A stretch of DNA of 64,000 nt from Chryseobacterium daecheongense (lineage in GTDB: Bacteria > Bacteroidota > Bacteroidia > Flavobacteriales > Weeksellaceae), in the NCBI RefSeq assembly GCF_003729955.1, contig NZ_RJTX01000001.1, positions 248,001 through 312,000 on the forward strand, given 5' to 3'. Positions within the stretch are counted from its first letter, which is position 1; every line of letters starts with the position of its first letter. A program made the position numbers and the translations under genes. A model generated the notes under the pieces. The model saw nothing but the letters and a program-made list of their open reading frames with translations, had not been told where the DNA came from and searched no databases. This document shows positions 1 to 8,435 of this stretch, in pieces.

Positions 1-39
1 TTAGACCAGTTTATCAAGGATTCACAAAAAATGAAATAA
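1..39 (+). CDS. 3' end of an upstream gene (partial)
   Basis: Frame 1 is open from the window edge and reads LDQFIKDSQKMK before TAA at 37-39. It lies 34 nt before galK on the same strand, so it is probably the tail of the preceding gene in a galactose operon. Too short to identify. Confidence 0.35.
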   Translation, partial: LDQFIKDSQKMK

Positions 40-73
40 GATTGAAAAGATCTGTTTCTCAGAAAAATTTGAT

Positions 74-1258
74 ATGCATGAACAGTTAATTAATTCAACT
101 ATAAAAAAATTTAAGGCCGGCTTCAAAGCAGAACCGGAACATATTTTTCTTTCCCCGGGAAGAATTAATATTATCGGTGAGCATGTAGATTATAGCGATG
201 GATTTGTACTTCCTGCTGCCATAGATAAATACATCTGTTTTGCTGTCCGTAAACTCCCTCAGACAAACTTTTGTACGATCATAGCCAAAGATCTCGGAGA
301 AGAATATGCATTTGATGTCACGATGGAGATAAAACCGGTGCAACAGATGTGGATGAACTATATTCTGGGCGTTTTCAGTCAGCTGCAGAAACCGGAGAAT
401 GTGTTTTGCGGTATGGAAATTGTCTTCAGCAGTACCATCCCGATGGGAGCCGGACTTTCTTCATCAGCAGCTCTTGAATGTGGATTTGCCTATATTCTCA
501 ATGAACTTTTTGATCTTCAGCTGTCAAAAAAAGAGATTGCAGTGATCGGGCAAAAATCAGAACATTCTTTCGCGGGGGTTCAATGCGGAATTATGGATCA
601 GTTTGCCTCTGTTTTCGGAAAGAAGGATAAAGTGATTATGCTCGACTGTCATTCCCTGGAGCATCAATATTTTGATGCAGACCTTAAAGGATACAGCCTG
701 TTGCTTTTTGATAGCTGTGTAAAGCATAATCATCTGACATCCGGTTATAATGAAAGGCGTAAAGATGTTGAACATGGTAAAAAAGTTTTGTGGGAAAACT
801 TCCCGGAAACTGAAAAATTCAGGGATTTTACGTTGGCGATGCTTGACCATGTAAAAGAAGAAATGGGGAGTATTTCATATAAAAGATGCCTCTATCTTCT
901 GAAAGAAATCCATAGAGTGGAAATGGCGGCAAAAGCTATTTCAGAAGGAAATATTGAATATCTGGGAATACTTCTCACAGAAACCCATGCCGGGCTCTCA
1001 ACTGAATTTGAGGTCAGTTGTAATGAACTTGATTTTTTAGTGGAAAGTGCATTACAGTATGAAGGAGTATTGGGGGCAAGAATTATGGGAGGCGGTTTCG
1101 GAGGCTGCAGCATCAATCTGATTCAGGAAAATAAAGCTGAAGAAGTGATTAAAGCCATCAATGAAAAATATCTGGAACAATTCAATATTCAGATGAAAGT
1201 TTATCAAGTTAAAATTTCCGAAGGGATAAAAGAATACACCAATGAATACATCATTTGA
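74..1258 (+). CDS. galK: Galactokinase
   Basis: Phosphorylates galactose to galactose-1-phosphate with ATP, first step of the Leloir pathway, in the cytoplasm. The 394-aa length is normal. The N-terminal galactokinase signature GRINIIGEHVDY lies at about residues 29-40. The GHMP-kinase ATP-binding loop MGAGLSSSAALE is at about 124-135, and a second glycine motif, GARIMGGGFGGC, is near the C-terminus. The gene overlaps galT by 17 nt, indicating translational coupling and co-regulation. No operator was recognised in the short upstream sequence. Confidence 0.97.
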   Translation: MHEQLINSTIKKFKAGFKAEPEHIFLSPGRINIIGEHVDYSDGFVLPAAIDKYICFAVRKLPQTNFCTIIAKDLGEEYAFDVTMEIKPVQQMWMNYILGVFSQLQKPENVFCGMEIVFSSTIPMGAGLSSSAALECGFAYILNELFDLQLSKKEIAVIGQKSEHSFAGVQCGIMDQFASVFGKKDKVIMLDCHSLEHQYFDADLKGYSLLLFDSCVKHNHLTSGYNERRKDVEHGKKVLWENFPETEKFRDFTLAMLDHVKEEMGSISYKRCLYLLKEIHRVEMAAKAISEGNIEYLGILLTETHAGLSTEFEVSCNELDFLVESALQYEGVLGARIMGGGFGGCSINLIQENKAEEVIKAINEKYLEQFNIQMKVYQVKISEGIKEYTNEYII

Positions 1259-2291
1259 TCCTAAAAAACATCCCCACAGAAGATATAATCCTCTATTGGA
1301 TGAATGGGTATTGGTTTCTCCACAACGGGCAAACCGGCCTTGGCAGGGGCAGAGAGAGATAACAGCAGAGAAAGATCGTCCAGCTTATGATCCGGATTGC
1401 TATCTGTGTTCAGGAAATATAAGAGCTAATGGAAACCGGAATCCGGAGTACAAAGGAACATATGTTTTTAATAATGATTTCGGAGCATTGCTGAATGAAG
1501 AAGTTGATTTTTCTGAGGAATATTCCGGATTTTTTACCCTGCTTCCGGAACGGGGAATCAACAGGGTAGTCTGCTTTTCTGAAGATCACAGCCTTACCTT
1601 GCCGGAAATGTCTGTAGAACAGATAAAAAATGTAGTGGATGTATGGCAGGAGCAATTCAATGAATTGGCGGTCCTGGATCATATCAATTATATTCAGATT
1701 TTTGAAAATAAAGGGAGCATTATGGGATGCAGCAATCCTCACCCACACGGGCAAATATGGGCACAGTCGTCAATTCCGGCTATGGTCCAGAAAACTCAGG
1801 ATCAGTTGAAATCCTATTTTGAAAAGAATAAAAGAACACTGCTGCAAGACTATCTTCAGCAGGAAATCACGGCTGGAGAACGCATGATTACAGAAAATGA
1901 AGATTTTGCAGCATTGGTGCCGTTTTGGGCATCATGGCCTTATGAAACGATGATTATCAGTAAGCAGAAAAGAGAAAATATTGCTGCCTTTTCCGAGGAT
2001 GAAAAAAAATCTTTCGCAGCTATCCTCAAGAACCTGACTACGATGTATGATAATCTTTTTGAAACATCATTTCCTTATTCAGCAGGAATACATCAATCAC
2101 CTACAGATGGAAAGGAACATCCGGAATGGCATTTTCATATGCATTTTTATCCCCCGTTGCTCAGAAGCGCGGAGATTAAAAAATTTATGGTGGGATATGA
2201 AATGCTGGCAGAGCCTCAGCGCGACATTACCCCGGAGCAAAGTACAGCCATATTAAGAAGTCTTTCCACCATTCATTACAAGAAAAAATAA
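1242..2291 (+). CDS. galT: Galactose-1-phosphate uridylyltransferase
   Basis: Transfers UMP from UDP-glucose to galactose-1-phosphate, the second Leloir step, using the product of galK just upstream. The active-site motif SNPHPHGQIWA is at about residues 164-174; the second His (about 169) is the expected uridylylated nucleophile by family knowledge. Cys53 and Cys56 (CYLC) match the zinc ligands of the family. Length 349 aa is typical. The ATG lies inside the galK coding sequence (17-nt overlap). The HAD phosphatase follows after about 25 nt. Confidence 0.97.
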   Translation: MNTSFDPKKHPHRRYNPLLDEWVLVSPQRANRPWQGQREITAEKDRPAYDPDCYLCSGNIRANGNRNPEYKGTYVFNNDFGALLNEEVDFSEEYSGFFTLLPERGINRVVCFSEDHSLTLPEMSVEQIKNVVDVWQEQFNELAVLDHINYIQIFENKGSIMGCSNPHPHGQIWAQSSIPAMVQKTQDQLKSYFEKNKRTLLQDYLQQEITAGERMITENEDFAALVPFWASWPYETMIISKQKRENIAAFSEDEKKSFAAILKNLTTMYDNLFETSFPYSAGIHQSPTDGKEHPEWHFHMHFYPPLLRSAEIKKFMVGYEMLAEPQRDITPEQSTAILRSLSTIHYKKK

Positions 2292-2316
2292 TAAATCAAT
2301 ATCTTTGAAAAAGAAT

Positions 2317-3117
2317 ATGGAACAGATTAAATTAATTGTGACGGACATGGATGGGACATTTCTCAATTCCAGCCATGAAATGAGCCCTGAATTTTCGGAT
2401 ATTTACCAAGAACTGAAAAAAAGAAACATTCTGTTTGTACCCGCAAGCGGGAGACAGATGCCGGGTATCACCCATTATTTTGGAGAAATAGAAAGTGAGA
2501 TCGGATTTATTGCTGAAAATGGCGGCTATGTGATCTATAAAGATCAGGAGCTTTTTGCCGATACATTGGAATATCAATATATTGTTGAGATCATCAAAGC
2601 TGTTCGTGAAATACCAGGAGCCAAAGCCGTATTATCCGCGAAAAAAATGGCTTATTATGAAACTGAAGATCAACAGTTTGTAGATTTTTTCTCAAAGTTT
2701 TATACTGAGAACATGAAAAAAGATGATCTTACGGAAATAATTGATGATACAGCCTTTAAAATAGCGGTCTATCATCCTGATGGTTCTGAAAGACACCTGT
2801 ATCCGGCTCTTAAAAGATTTGAAGAATTCGACTTGGAAGTGGTAGTTTCCGGGGAGTATTGGCTGGACATTATGAATAAGGATATCAATAAGGGAAATGC
2901 CCTGAAAATCCTTCAGAAATCTTTGGGGATCTCACCTGAAAATACAATGGCTTTCGGAGATTATATGAACGATATAGAAATGCTGAAGAATGCCAAATAT
3001 TCATATGCCATGAAAAATGCCCACCCGAATGTGAAGGAGGTAGCCAACTTTGAGGCCTGTACCAATGACAGCTTTGGTGTTTTGAAAACGATTAAGGATT
3101 ATCTGCATTTGAATTAA
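2317..3117 (+). CDS. Cof-type HAD-superfamily phosphatase
   Basis: HAD hydrolase with motif I DMDGTFLNS at the N-terminus (first Asp is the nucleophile) and motif IV FGDYMNDIEML near the C-terminus. The region between them is a Cof-type (C2B) cap. Such enzymes dephosphorylate sugar phosphates and other small phosphorylated metabolites; the substrate cannot be read from sequence, but the position after galK-galT suggests a hexose phosphate. A TTG at 2305 could extend the frame by 4 codons; the ATG at 2317 gives the canonical start MEQIKLIVTDMDGT. A strong terminator follows. Confidence 0.85.
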   Translation: MEQIKLIVTDMDGTFLNSSHEMSPEFSDIYQELKKRNILFVPASGRQMPGITHYFGEIESEIGFIAENGGYVIYKDQELFADTLEYQYIVEIIKAVREIPGAKAVLSAKKMAYYETEDQQFVDFFSKFYTENMKKDDLTEIIDDTAFKIAVYHPDGSERHLYPALKRFEEFDLEVVVSGEYWLDIMNKDINKGNALKILQKSLGISPENTMAFGDYMNDIEMLKNAKYSYAMKNAHPNVKEVANFEACTNDSFGVLKTIKDYLHLN

Positions 3118-3191
3118 CCCATCCCTATAATAATATTTCGTCACTTCCTGAATGTCATCCAATGATGTAATTCTAAAAAATGAGACAAAAT

Positions 3192-3222
3192 AAAACCTTA
3201 GAATCAAATTCTAAGGTTTTTT
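3192..3222 (+). terminator. Rho-independent terminator of the gal operon
   Basis: A 13-bp perfect stem (arms 3192-3204 and 3208-3220) with a 3-nt loop runs into a T-rich tail, 75 bp after the HAD gene. Confidence 0.85.
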
Positions 3223-3255
3223 ATGGGTGAATAGTATGTTATCAAACGGATAACT

Positions 3256-3402
3256 TTAGCTTAGTATATCACATGGTGCTACACAAACAATCCACGGACA
3301 TCTTTTGATTCCCGGAGGTGGACAGCATGCTTCGGAACAGCTTAATGCTCCGCCATTAATACCTTTTAACTGATCTCTTGAGATTTTTTTTAGATTTTTC
3401 AT
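3256..3402 (-). CDS. GG-leader, Cys-rich bacteriocin-like peptide (copy 1)
   Basis: A 48-codon gene. The peptide begins MKNLKKISRDQLKGINGG, a typical double-glycine leader cut by a C39-peptidase ABC exporter, followed by about 30 residues with six Cys, including SCSEACCPPPG. It shares the start MKNLKKI..(Q/E)LK.I.GG with the next gene upstream, so the two are paralogues. Flavobacterial genomes often carry families of such 'bacteriocin-like' peptides of unknown role. No transporter is present in the window. Function (antimicrobial, signal or other) is unknown. Confidence 0.75.
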   Translation of the reverse strand: MKNLKKISRDQLKGINGGALSCSEACCPPPGIKRCPWIVCVAPCDILS

Positions 3403-3429
3403 AATAAAGTGATTAGGTTAGACTTTAAA

Positions 3430-3573
3430 TTAAGGCTGGTTTCCGCCACCGCATCCATCGTAAGGTCTGCATTCCCATTTTCCGTTGATCAGACATAGCT
3501 GACCGCCTCGGCAATCGATACCTCCTTTAATTGTTTTCAATTCCTGTCTTTTGATTTTTTTTAGATTTTTCAT
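3430..3573 (-). CDS. GG-leader, Cys-rich bacteriocin-like peptide (copy 2)
   Basis: A 47-codon gene. The leader MKNLKKIKRQELKTIKGG ends in GG. The mature part has four Cys and is Gly-rich (CRGGQLC, ECRPYDGCGGG). The ATG context (ATTTATTATG) and leader match copy 1, which lies 27 nt downstream, so both are probably expressed together. The leader is conserved and the core is divergent, the usual pattern for exported peptide families. Function unknown. Confidence 0.75.
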   Translation of the reverse strand: MKNLKKIKRQELKTIKGGIDCRGGQLCLINGKWECRPYDGCGGGNQP

Positions 3574-3713
3574 AATAAATTTGGTTTAGTACATCCGAAA
3601 TTAATCATTTTTTATTACTTAAAGTAAAATTATCTCTGAAATTTTGTTTCAATGAATTTGTTTCTGGTATGTATCTTTAGAATTAAAGGCTATCCGCTTT
3701 GTGTTGTGAAATA

Positions 3714-3748
3714 AAAAAAACGAAGCCTAAATTTTCGGCTTCATTTTT
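3714..3748 (-). terminator. Terminator after the DUF3592 gene
   Basis: GAAGCC (3722-3727) pairs with GGCTTC (3737-3742). On the minus strand it is followed by an eight-T tract, placing it 60-90 nt downstream of the DUF3592 stop. It may also work on the plus strand. Confidence 0.6.
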
Positions 3749-3809
3749 ATGAAATTCTGATTTTATCAAATGTAAATTATGGTAAGATTAGCAAATACAA
3801 AGGATACAT

Positions 3810-4307
3810 TTATTCTTCGGCCAGCTTAGACCATTCTGCTTCCAGATCAAGATATACTTCTTTTTTATTGTCGCGGTTGATGTACACCAAAAGATCCCTT
3901 TCAGGGGTGATCAGATTATAGAAAAAAGGATCGATGCACTTTTTATAATCAACAGTGAACTGCTCTCCTAAATCCGTCGTGATGCGCAATTGTAAAATCA
4001 CCTGAGGAATATCGTTGATACTCAGGCCTGTTCGTTGTACACTGAGCACACGGGCTTTACCTTTGAGCCCTTTTGCCTTCAGATCGATAACATTCTGAGA
4101 ATGACGCCGGCTTGAATATACCATAAAGGCGACCAAAGCGATAGGAAAAATAATGAAAAAGCTTCCCATTGCATATAAAAAATAATTAAGCGGGTAGCCA
4201 TCATCTGTAAGTGAGCCGGGATCCGCAGTGTAACCACCAATAAGCATTCCCAATCCTACAACAGAAAAGATGACGGGGAGTATATACATAACCGGATTAT
4301 TTTTCAT
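3810..4307 (-). CDS. DUF3592-like membrane protein
   Basis: 165-aa protein with two hydrophobic segments (about residues 7-26 and 43-64) followed by a soluble beta-rich domain starting GKARVLSVQRTGLSINDIPQVILQLRI, which resembles DUF3592-type domains. Predicted inner-membrane protein with the C-terminal domain outside the bilayer. No catalytic motif seen; function unknown. It stands alone between the peptide genes and the sensor kinase. Confidence 0.6.
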   Translation of the reverse strand: MKNNPVMYILPVIFSVVGLGMLIGGYTADPGSLTDDGYPLNYFLYAMGSFFIIFPIALVAFMVYSSRRHSQNVIDLKAKGLKGKARVLSVQRTGLSINDIPQVILQLRITTDLGEQFTVDYKKCIDPFFYNLITPERDLLVYINRDNKKEVYLDLEAEWSKLAEE

Positions 4308-4710
4308 GGTTTTTACTTTATGATTGGTGATGTAAGTTAGTAAGATTTTTTATTACATCTGTTCATTTTTTACTGAAATATAATTGATCTGGAAGTTATT
4401 TCGTGAGAAAATAAATCTTATTCAAGGAATCGTTTTTTTATTTTTTATAATAAGTTTCCCCAATAATTATAAAATCATGCTCATACTAGAGAAAATTTGG
4501 TTTTTTTATTAAACATTTCAAATATAAACTAGAATTAAATTCTTTATGCTTTATCTGGTGCTCACTGTTCTGAAAGCCAAAAAATTACTTTAACTTTGCT
4601 AAAGGAATGATATATGCCATATAATATTTTTGGGAAGTATCAAACCGTTTAAAACTAATACCAAAGAAACTTAATTAATCAGAAAATTTAATTTAGCTGA
4701 TAGAACGAAT
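4308..4710 (+). promoter_or_regulatory. 403-bp intergenic region with promoter for the sensor kinase
   Basis: Very AT-rich divergent region between DUF3592 and the kinase. A perfect TAnnTTTG box (TAACTTTG, 4591-4598) predicts a start near 4603 and a leader of about 108 nt before the ATG at 4711. No clear TTG was seen at the -33 position. Nothing else recognised. Confidence 0.45.
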
Positions 4711-6438
4711 ATGGAAGATAAATTCTTAAATTTTAAATTGAGAAAAATTGTTCATTACTCACTGATCGTATGTATTCTTTTGATACAGGTCATTATTGCC
4801 ATATTTTTTTATAATGAATTTGTCAATGAAAAGAAACTGAAGTTTATAGAAAACCAACTGAAAGAAAGCAGATCATTGGAAGGGTTGACAGAAAACTCAA
4901 GAAAAGATTTCAGAGATGCACAGATTTCTTTACAGAAATATATGATCAGCCAGGATGATAAAGACCTGAAATCTTATTTTGCATCCTTGAGAAAGCTTAA
5001 TAATAATTTCGACAAGATCAATGAATACGAAAATGTAAACCCCGGATTTAAAAATAATCTTGGGCTTCAAAAAAAAGATACGGTGAAAGTCACCACCTTT
5101 AAAACTCTAATAGATTCTGTATATCAGTTTTCTATGAACCTGCCTGCGAAAGTGGAGGAGAAGCCGTTTGAGCTGACGAAGTTTAAGAATAACTTTGAAA
5201 ATCTCGAAATAAAGACCGAAACCTACGCAGATACCATCAAAAAGAAAGGATTAATGGGGCGTTTAAAAGATGCCATATCCGGAAAAGTGAATGTTCAGAA
5301 GGAGAGTACCGTTATTACAATGACCAATAATAAAGCTGCAGACCTCTCTCATATAAAATCTGAAATGAATGATGCGATGAAATCCATGGAAAAACATTAT
5401 ACGGAAGAGGTTAAAAAAATTCAGCTCTCTACCGCCAGAAAGCAGCAAAATAATATGCAGTTTTATAATAATTTCAATAAACTTCTGGTATATAGCAACG
5501 GTCTGATAGATGTATATGATAACGGAATTAAAAGCTTTAAATCCGGATTGGAAAAAGAACTGGAAAAGCAAAATTCCATCAACAATAAAATAAGAACATA
5601 TCTTGTACTTGGATTAATGACTTTAATGTTCATTGTATCCATTCTCATCATGTATTTTACAAGGATTGCATTTATATACGAATGGAAGCTTAATGCTGCC
5701 AATAAGCAGATCAAGCAAAACCTTAATTTCAAAAACAGAATATTGGGAATGCTGAGCCATGAATTAAGATCTCCATTGAAGATCATTAATATTTTCATTG
5801 ATAAGATTACCAGAGCAACAACGGACGAAACTATCAAAGATTATCTTAAGTCTATCAAGTTTACCAACAGCACTCTGCTTATTCAGTCTAACCAGATCTT
5901 AGAATACACAAAAAATCAGGAGGCGGGCAAAAAACTTGTAAACAACATTTTTAATCTTAAAGATGAGATCAACGCAATTGCAACGGCTATTACCCCTTAT
6001 ATTGAGACCAGAAATAATAAATTTGTAGTAACGGATGACATACCTGCGGATACGGTAGTGTATTCCGATAATATAAAAATGAACCAGATCTTTATGAACA
6101 TTCTGGGAAATGCCAATAAATTTACCGAAAACGGACAAATCGATCTTAAGCTCAGTACAGAACGCATCAGCGGAAACAGAATTGCGCTCACCGCAGTAGT
6201 AAAAGATACCGGTGTAGGAATATCCGAGTCTGATGTAGAGAAAATTTTTGAGCCGTACTATCAGGGAATAGTATCTGATGAGATTGATAATGTAGGAGCA
6301 GGCTTAGGTCTTAATCTTTGTAAGGAGATTGTAGAGCTTTTTGATGGCAAAATATCAGTTTCAAGTAAATTGCATGAAGGAACCCAAGTAACATTCAGGA
6401 TCAATTTAAATACTAGTAATAATGGAATTACCAATTGA
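4711..6438 (+). CDS. Membrane sensor histidine kinase
   Basis: 575-aa sensor. A transmembrane helix at about residues 13-33 is followed by a helical, coiled-coil-like extracytoplasmic region of about 260 residues (no named sensor domain recognised), a second helix near 297-318, the HisKA dimerisation domain with H-box MLSHELRSPL (phospho-His about 350), and a HATPase domain with N-box NILGNANKF and G-box GAGLGLNLCKEIV. Overlaps the response regulator by 17 nt, so the two form one two-component system. Pairing of a classical HisKA kinase with a NarL-type regulator is less common than with OmpR-type. Signal unknown. Confidence 0.9.
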   Translation: MEDKFLNFKLRKIVHYSLIVCILLIQVIIAIFFYNEFVNEKKLKFIENQLKESRSLEGLTENSRKDFRDAQISLQKYMISQDDKDLKSYFASLRKLNNNFDKINEYENVNPGFKNNLGLQKKDTVKVTTFKTLIDSVYQFSMNLPAKVEEKPFELTKFKNNFENLEIKTETYADTIKKKGLMGRLKDAISGKVNVQKESTVITMTNNKAADLSHIKSEMNDAMKSMEKHYTEEVKKIQLSTARKQQNNMQFYNNFNKLLVYSNGLIDVYDNGIKSFKSGLEKELEKQNSINNKIRTYLVLGLMTLMFIVSILIMYFTRIAFIYEWKLNAANKQIKQNLNFKNRILGMLSHELRSPLKIINIFIDKITRATTDETIKDYLKSIKFTNSTLLIQSNQILEYTKNQEAGKKLVNNIFNLKDEINAIATAITPYIETRNNKFVVTDDIPADTVVYSDNIKMNQIFMNILGNANKFTENGQIDLKLSTERISGNRIALTAVVKDTGVGISESDVEKIFEPYYQGIVSDEIDNVGAGLGLNLCKEIVELFDGKISVSSKLHEGTQVTFRINLNTSNNGITN

Positions 6439-7075
6439 AAACAGAGAGATTACTTTCCTTTTAGCAGATGATCATGGGATTGTACGACAGGGAATGGCAC
6501 TCACCATCAATGAAATTATTCCCAATGCTAAAATCTATCAGACGTCTTCTTTACAACAGATTGTGGAGGAAATACAGGCAAAAGACATCGAAATAGCGAT
6601 TATTGATGCCCATTTTCCGGGTGGGAACAGCCTGCATATCCTGCCTCAGATAAAAAGTGTGAATCCCAATATCAAGATCCTGATTTTCTCAGGTCTTGAA
6701 GAAGATTTATACGCCCTTAAATATATTAATGCCGGAGCTAATGGGTATTTAAGTAAACTAAGCGAAGAAGAAGAGGTGAAAAAGGCTATCCAAAGCATTG
6801 TACAGCAAGGTGAATATCTTTCAGCTGTTGTTCAGAACCTGTTGGTACAATTTGCCAATGATCCGAATGCTATTAATCCTCTTAGTCTTTTAACCAAAAG
6901 AGAATTACAGATAGCAGAACTGTACGCAGAAGGATATGGAAATCTGGAAATCGCCAATCATCTGGATATCAAACAGAATACGGTAAGTACGATTAAAAAA
7001 AATATCTTCGAGAAATTAAAGATCGAAAACCTTGTTGAACTGATCGATCTTATCAAAACCCATCATAAAATATAG
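6422..7075 (+). CDS. NarL/FixJ-family response regulator
   Basis: 217-aa two-domain regulator. The receiver domain has the acidic pair in LLADDHGIV, phosphoacceptor Asp at about 62 (AIIDAHFPGG) and conserved Lys in GYLSKLSE. The C-terminus is a LuxR-type HTH (LTKRELQIAELYAEGYGNLEIANHL...VSTIKKNIFEKL). Expected to be phosphorylated by the overlapping kinase and to bind promoter DNA as a dimer. Targets not visible. Confidence 0.92.
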   Translation: MELPIENREITFLLADDHGIVRQGMALTINEIIPNAKIYQTSSLQQIVEEIQAKDIEIAIIDAHFPGGNSLHILPQIKSVNPNIKILIFSGLEEDLYALKYINAGANGYLSKLSEEEEVKKAIQSIVQQGEYLSAVVQNLLVQFANDPNAINPLSLLTKRELQIAELYAEGYGNLEIANHLDIKQNTVSTIKKNIFEKLKIENLVELIDLIKTHHKI

Positions 7076-7406
7076 GATTTCTCATCCGTTCTTCACTTTT
7101 TCATTATCAAAGCCAGTGTTTATCGATAAATATCTACGTGTCTATCGATATATATCTATGCCTTTTATACAGAATTTTATTAGGCAATGTTGTTACTTTG
7201 TATCAACAAAAACACAGATGAAAAGAAGCTCTTTGAAGAGCAATATTATATGGCTGTAAATAAACACTGCAGCGATATAAGAAACACAAGTGATGAAATT
7301 AATATAAGAGTGTATGTATGGCCTTAGCCAACTTCTTAAAAAACCGAAAAAAACACAAAACTATATAAAGAAGTGAATTGGTCTTTTAAGGTCATTTAAT
7401 ACAAAG

Positions 7407-7434
7407 AAAAGAGAGGCTCTAGCCTCTTTTTTTT
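7407..7434. terminator. Bidirectional terminator
   Basis: AGAGGCT (7412-7418) pairs with AGCCTCT (7421-7427), flanked by A-rich and T-rich tracts on both sides, between the regulator (+) and exonuclease III (-). The 330 bp before it (7076-7406) hold no convincing gene. Confidence 0.65.
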
Positions 7435-7466
7435 ATTTACACATACATCATAAAGGATTACTTTTC

Positions 7467-8243
7467 TTAAGATCTTTCAATTTCAATCCATACGGGAGCA
7501 TGATCACTGCTTTTTTCCCAACCGCGAACATGGCTGTCCACACCTCCGGATTGTAAACTGTTGCTCAAATAAGGACTTAATAAAATATGATCCAGCCTGA
7601 TTCCGGCATTACGTTCATAAGCTTTATAAAGATAATCCCAGAATGTATAGACGGTCTGTTCAGGAAAAAGTGTTCGGATAGAATCTGTCCATCCTTTCTT
7701 CAATATTTCCTGATAGGCTTTTCTTACTTCTGTTCTGTACAGGGCATCATTTTCCCATCGCTCGGGCTTATAAACATCTTCCGGTTCCGGAATAATATTA
7801 AAATCACCAATAATGACAGCGGGAAGCTCCATTTTGATCAGCTCATGGGTTCTTTTCTGTAAACGTTTGATCCACGACAGCTTATAATCAAATTTAGGGC
7901 CCGGATAAGGATTGCCATTAGGAAGATAGAGGCAGCAAATTACCATCTGATCAATAATTACTTCAAGATATCTGCTCTGAATATCCTCAGGATCACCGGG
8001 TAAAGAATCCTGTACTTCGATAATATCAAGCCCTTTCGTAAGAATGGCAACTCCGTTCCAGCTTTTTTGGCCTTTCCAGACGGCTTGATATCCGGCATCA
8101 TTGATTTCTTTTATAGGAAAACGTTCCTGTGGGGCTTTCAGTTCCTGGAGGCATACAATATCGGGTTGGGCCTCTTTCAGCCATTTTAATAAGACGGGCA
8201 GCCGTCCGTTAACTCCATTAACATTATAGGTGGCTATTTTCAT
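7467..8243 (-). CDS. xthA: Exodeoxyribonuclease III
   Basis: AP endonuclease / 3'-5' exonuclease of base-excision repair, EEP superfamily. Visible motifs: MKIATYNVNGVNGR at the start, CLQELKA with the metal-binding Glu, CCLYLPNGNPYPG, IIGDFNIIPEPEDV with the Asp-Asn pair, and RLDHILLS plus SSDHAPVWIEIE with the catalytic His at the end. Length 258 aa is typical. Monocistronic, with its own promoter region. Confidence 0.95.
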   Translation of the reverse strand: MKIATYNVNGVNGRLPVLLKWLKEAQPDIVCLQELKAPQERFPIKEINDAGYQAVWKGQKSWNGVAILTKGLDIIEVQDSLPGDPEDIQSRYLEVIIDQMVICCLYLPNGNPYPGPKFDYKLSWIKRLQKRTHELIKMELPAVIIGDFNIIPEPEDVYKPERWENDALYRTEVRKAYQEILKKGWTDSIRTLFPEQTVYTFWDYLYKAYERNAGIRLDHILLSPYLSNSLQSGGVDSHVRGWEKSSDHAPVWIEIERS

Positions 8244-8405
8244 GTTTCTTTATAATATATTAGAGAGAGGATATAATTGAAACAGCAATAATTATTCCTA
8301 CTATAAATATGAATTAATGGCAGAGAAAATTATTTTTAATTAATAATCCAAGAGAAATTTGGAATCGTTTAATGTATTAATAGTTAAATGATTACATATT
8401 TATGT

Positions 8406-8413
8406 TAAATTTG
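8406..8413 (+). promoter_or_regulatory. Promoter -7 box for the epoxide hydrolase
   Basis: TAAATTTG matches the flavobacterial TAnnTTTG consensus exactly and ends 22 nt before the ATG at 8436. A -33 TTG was not clear. Confidence 0.5.
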
Positions 8414-8435
8414 TTCACCAACCAAAATAAAAAAT

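Noticed and set aside
7187..7327. 46-codon plus-strand frame before exonuclease III
   Set aside because: Has an ATG and mixed composition but no recognisable domain, RBS or repeat elsewhere; length is within chance for a 390-bp gap. Could be revisited with ribosome profiling.
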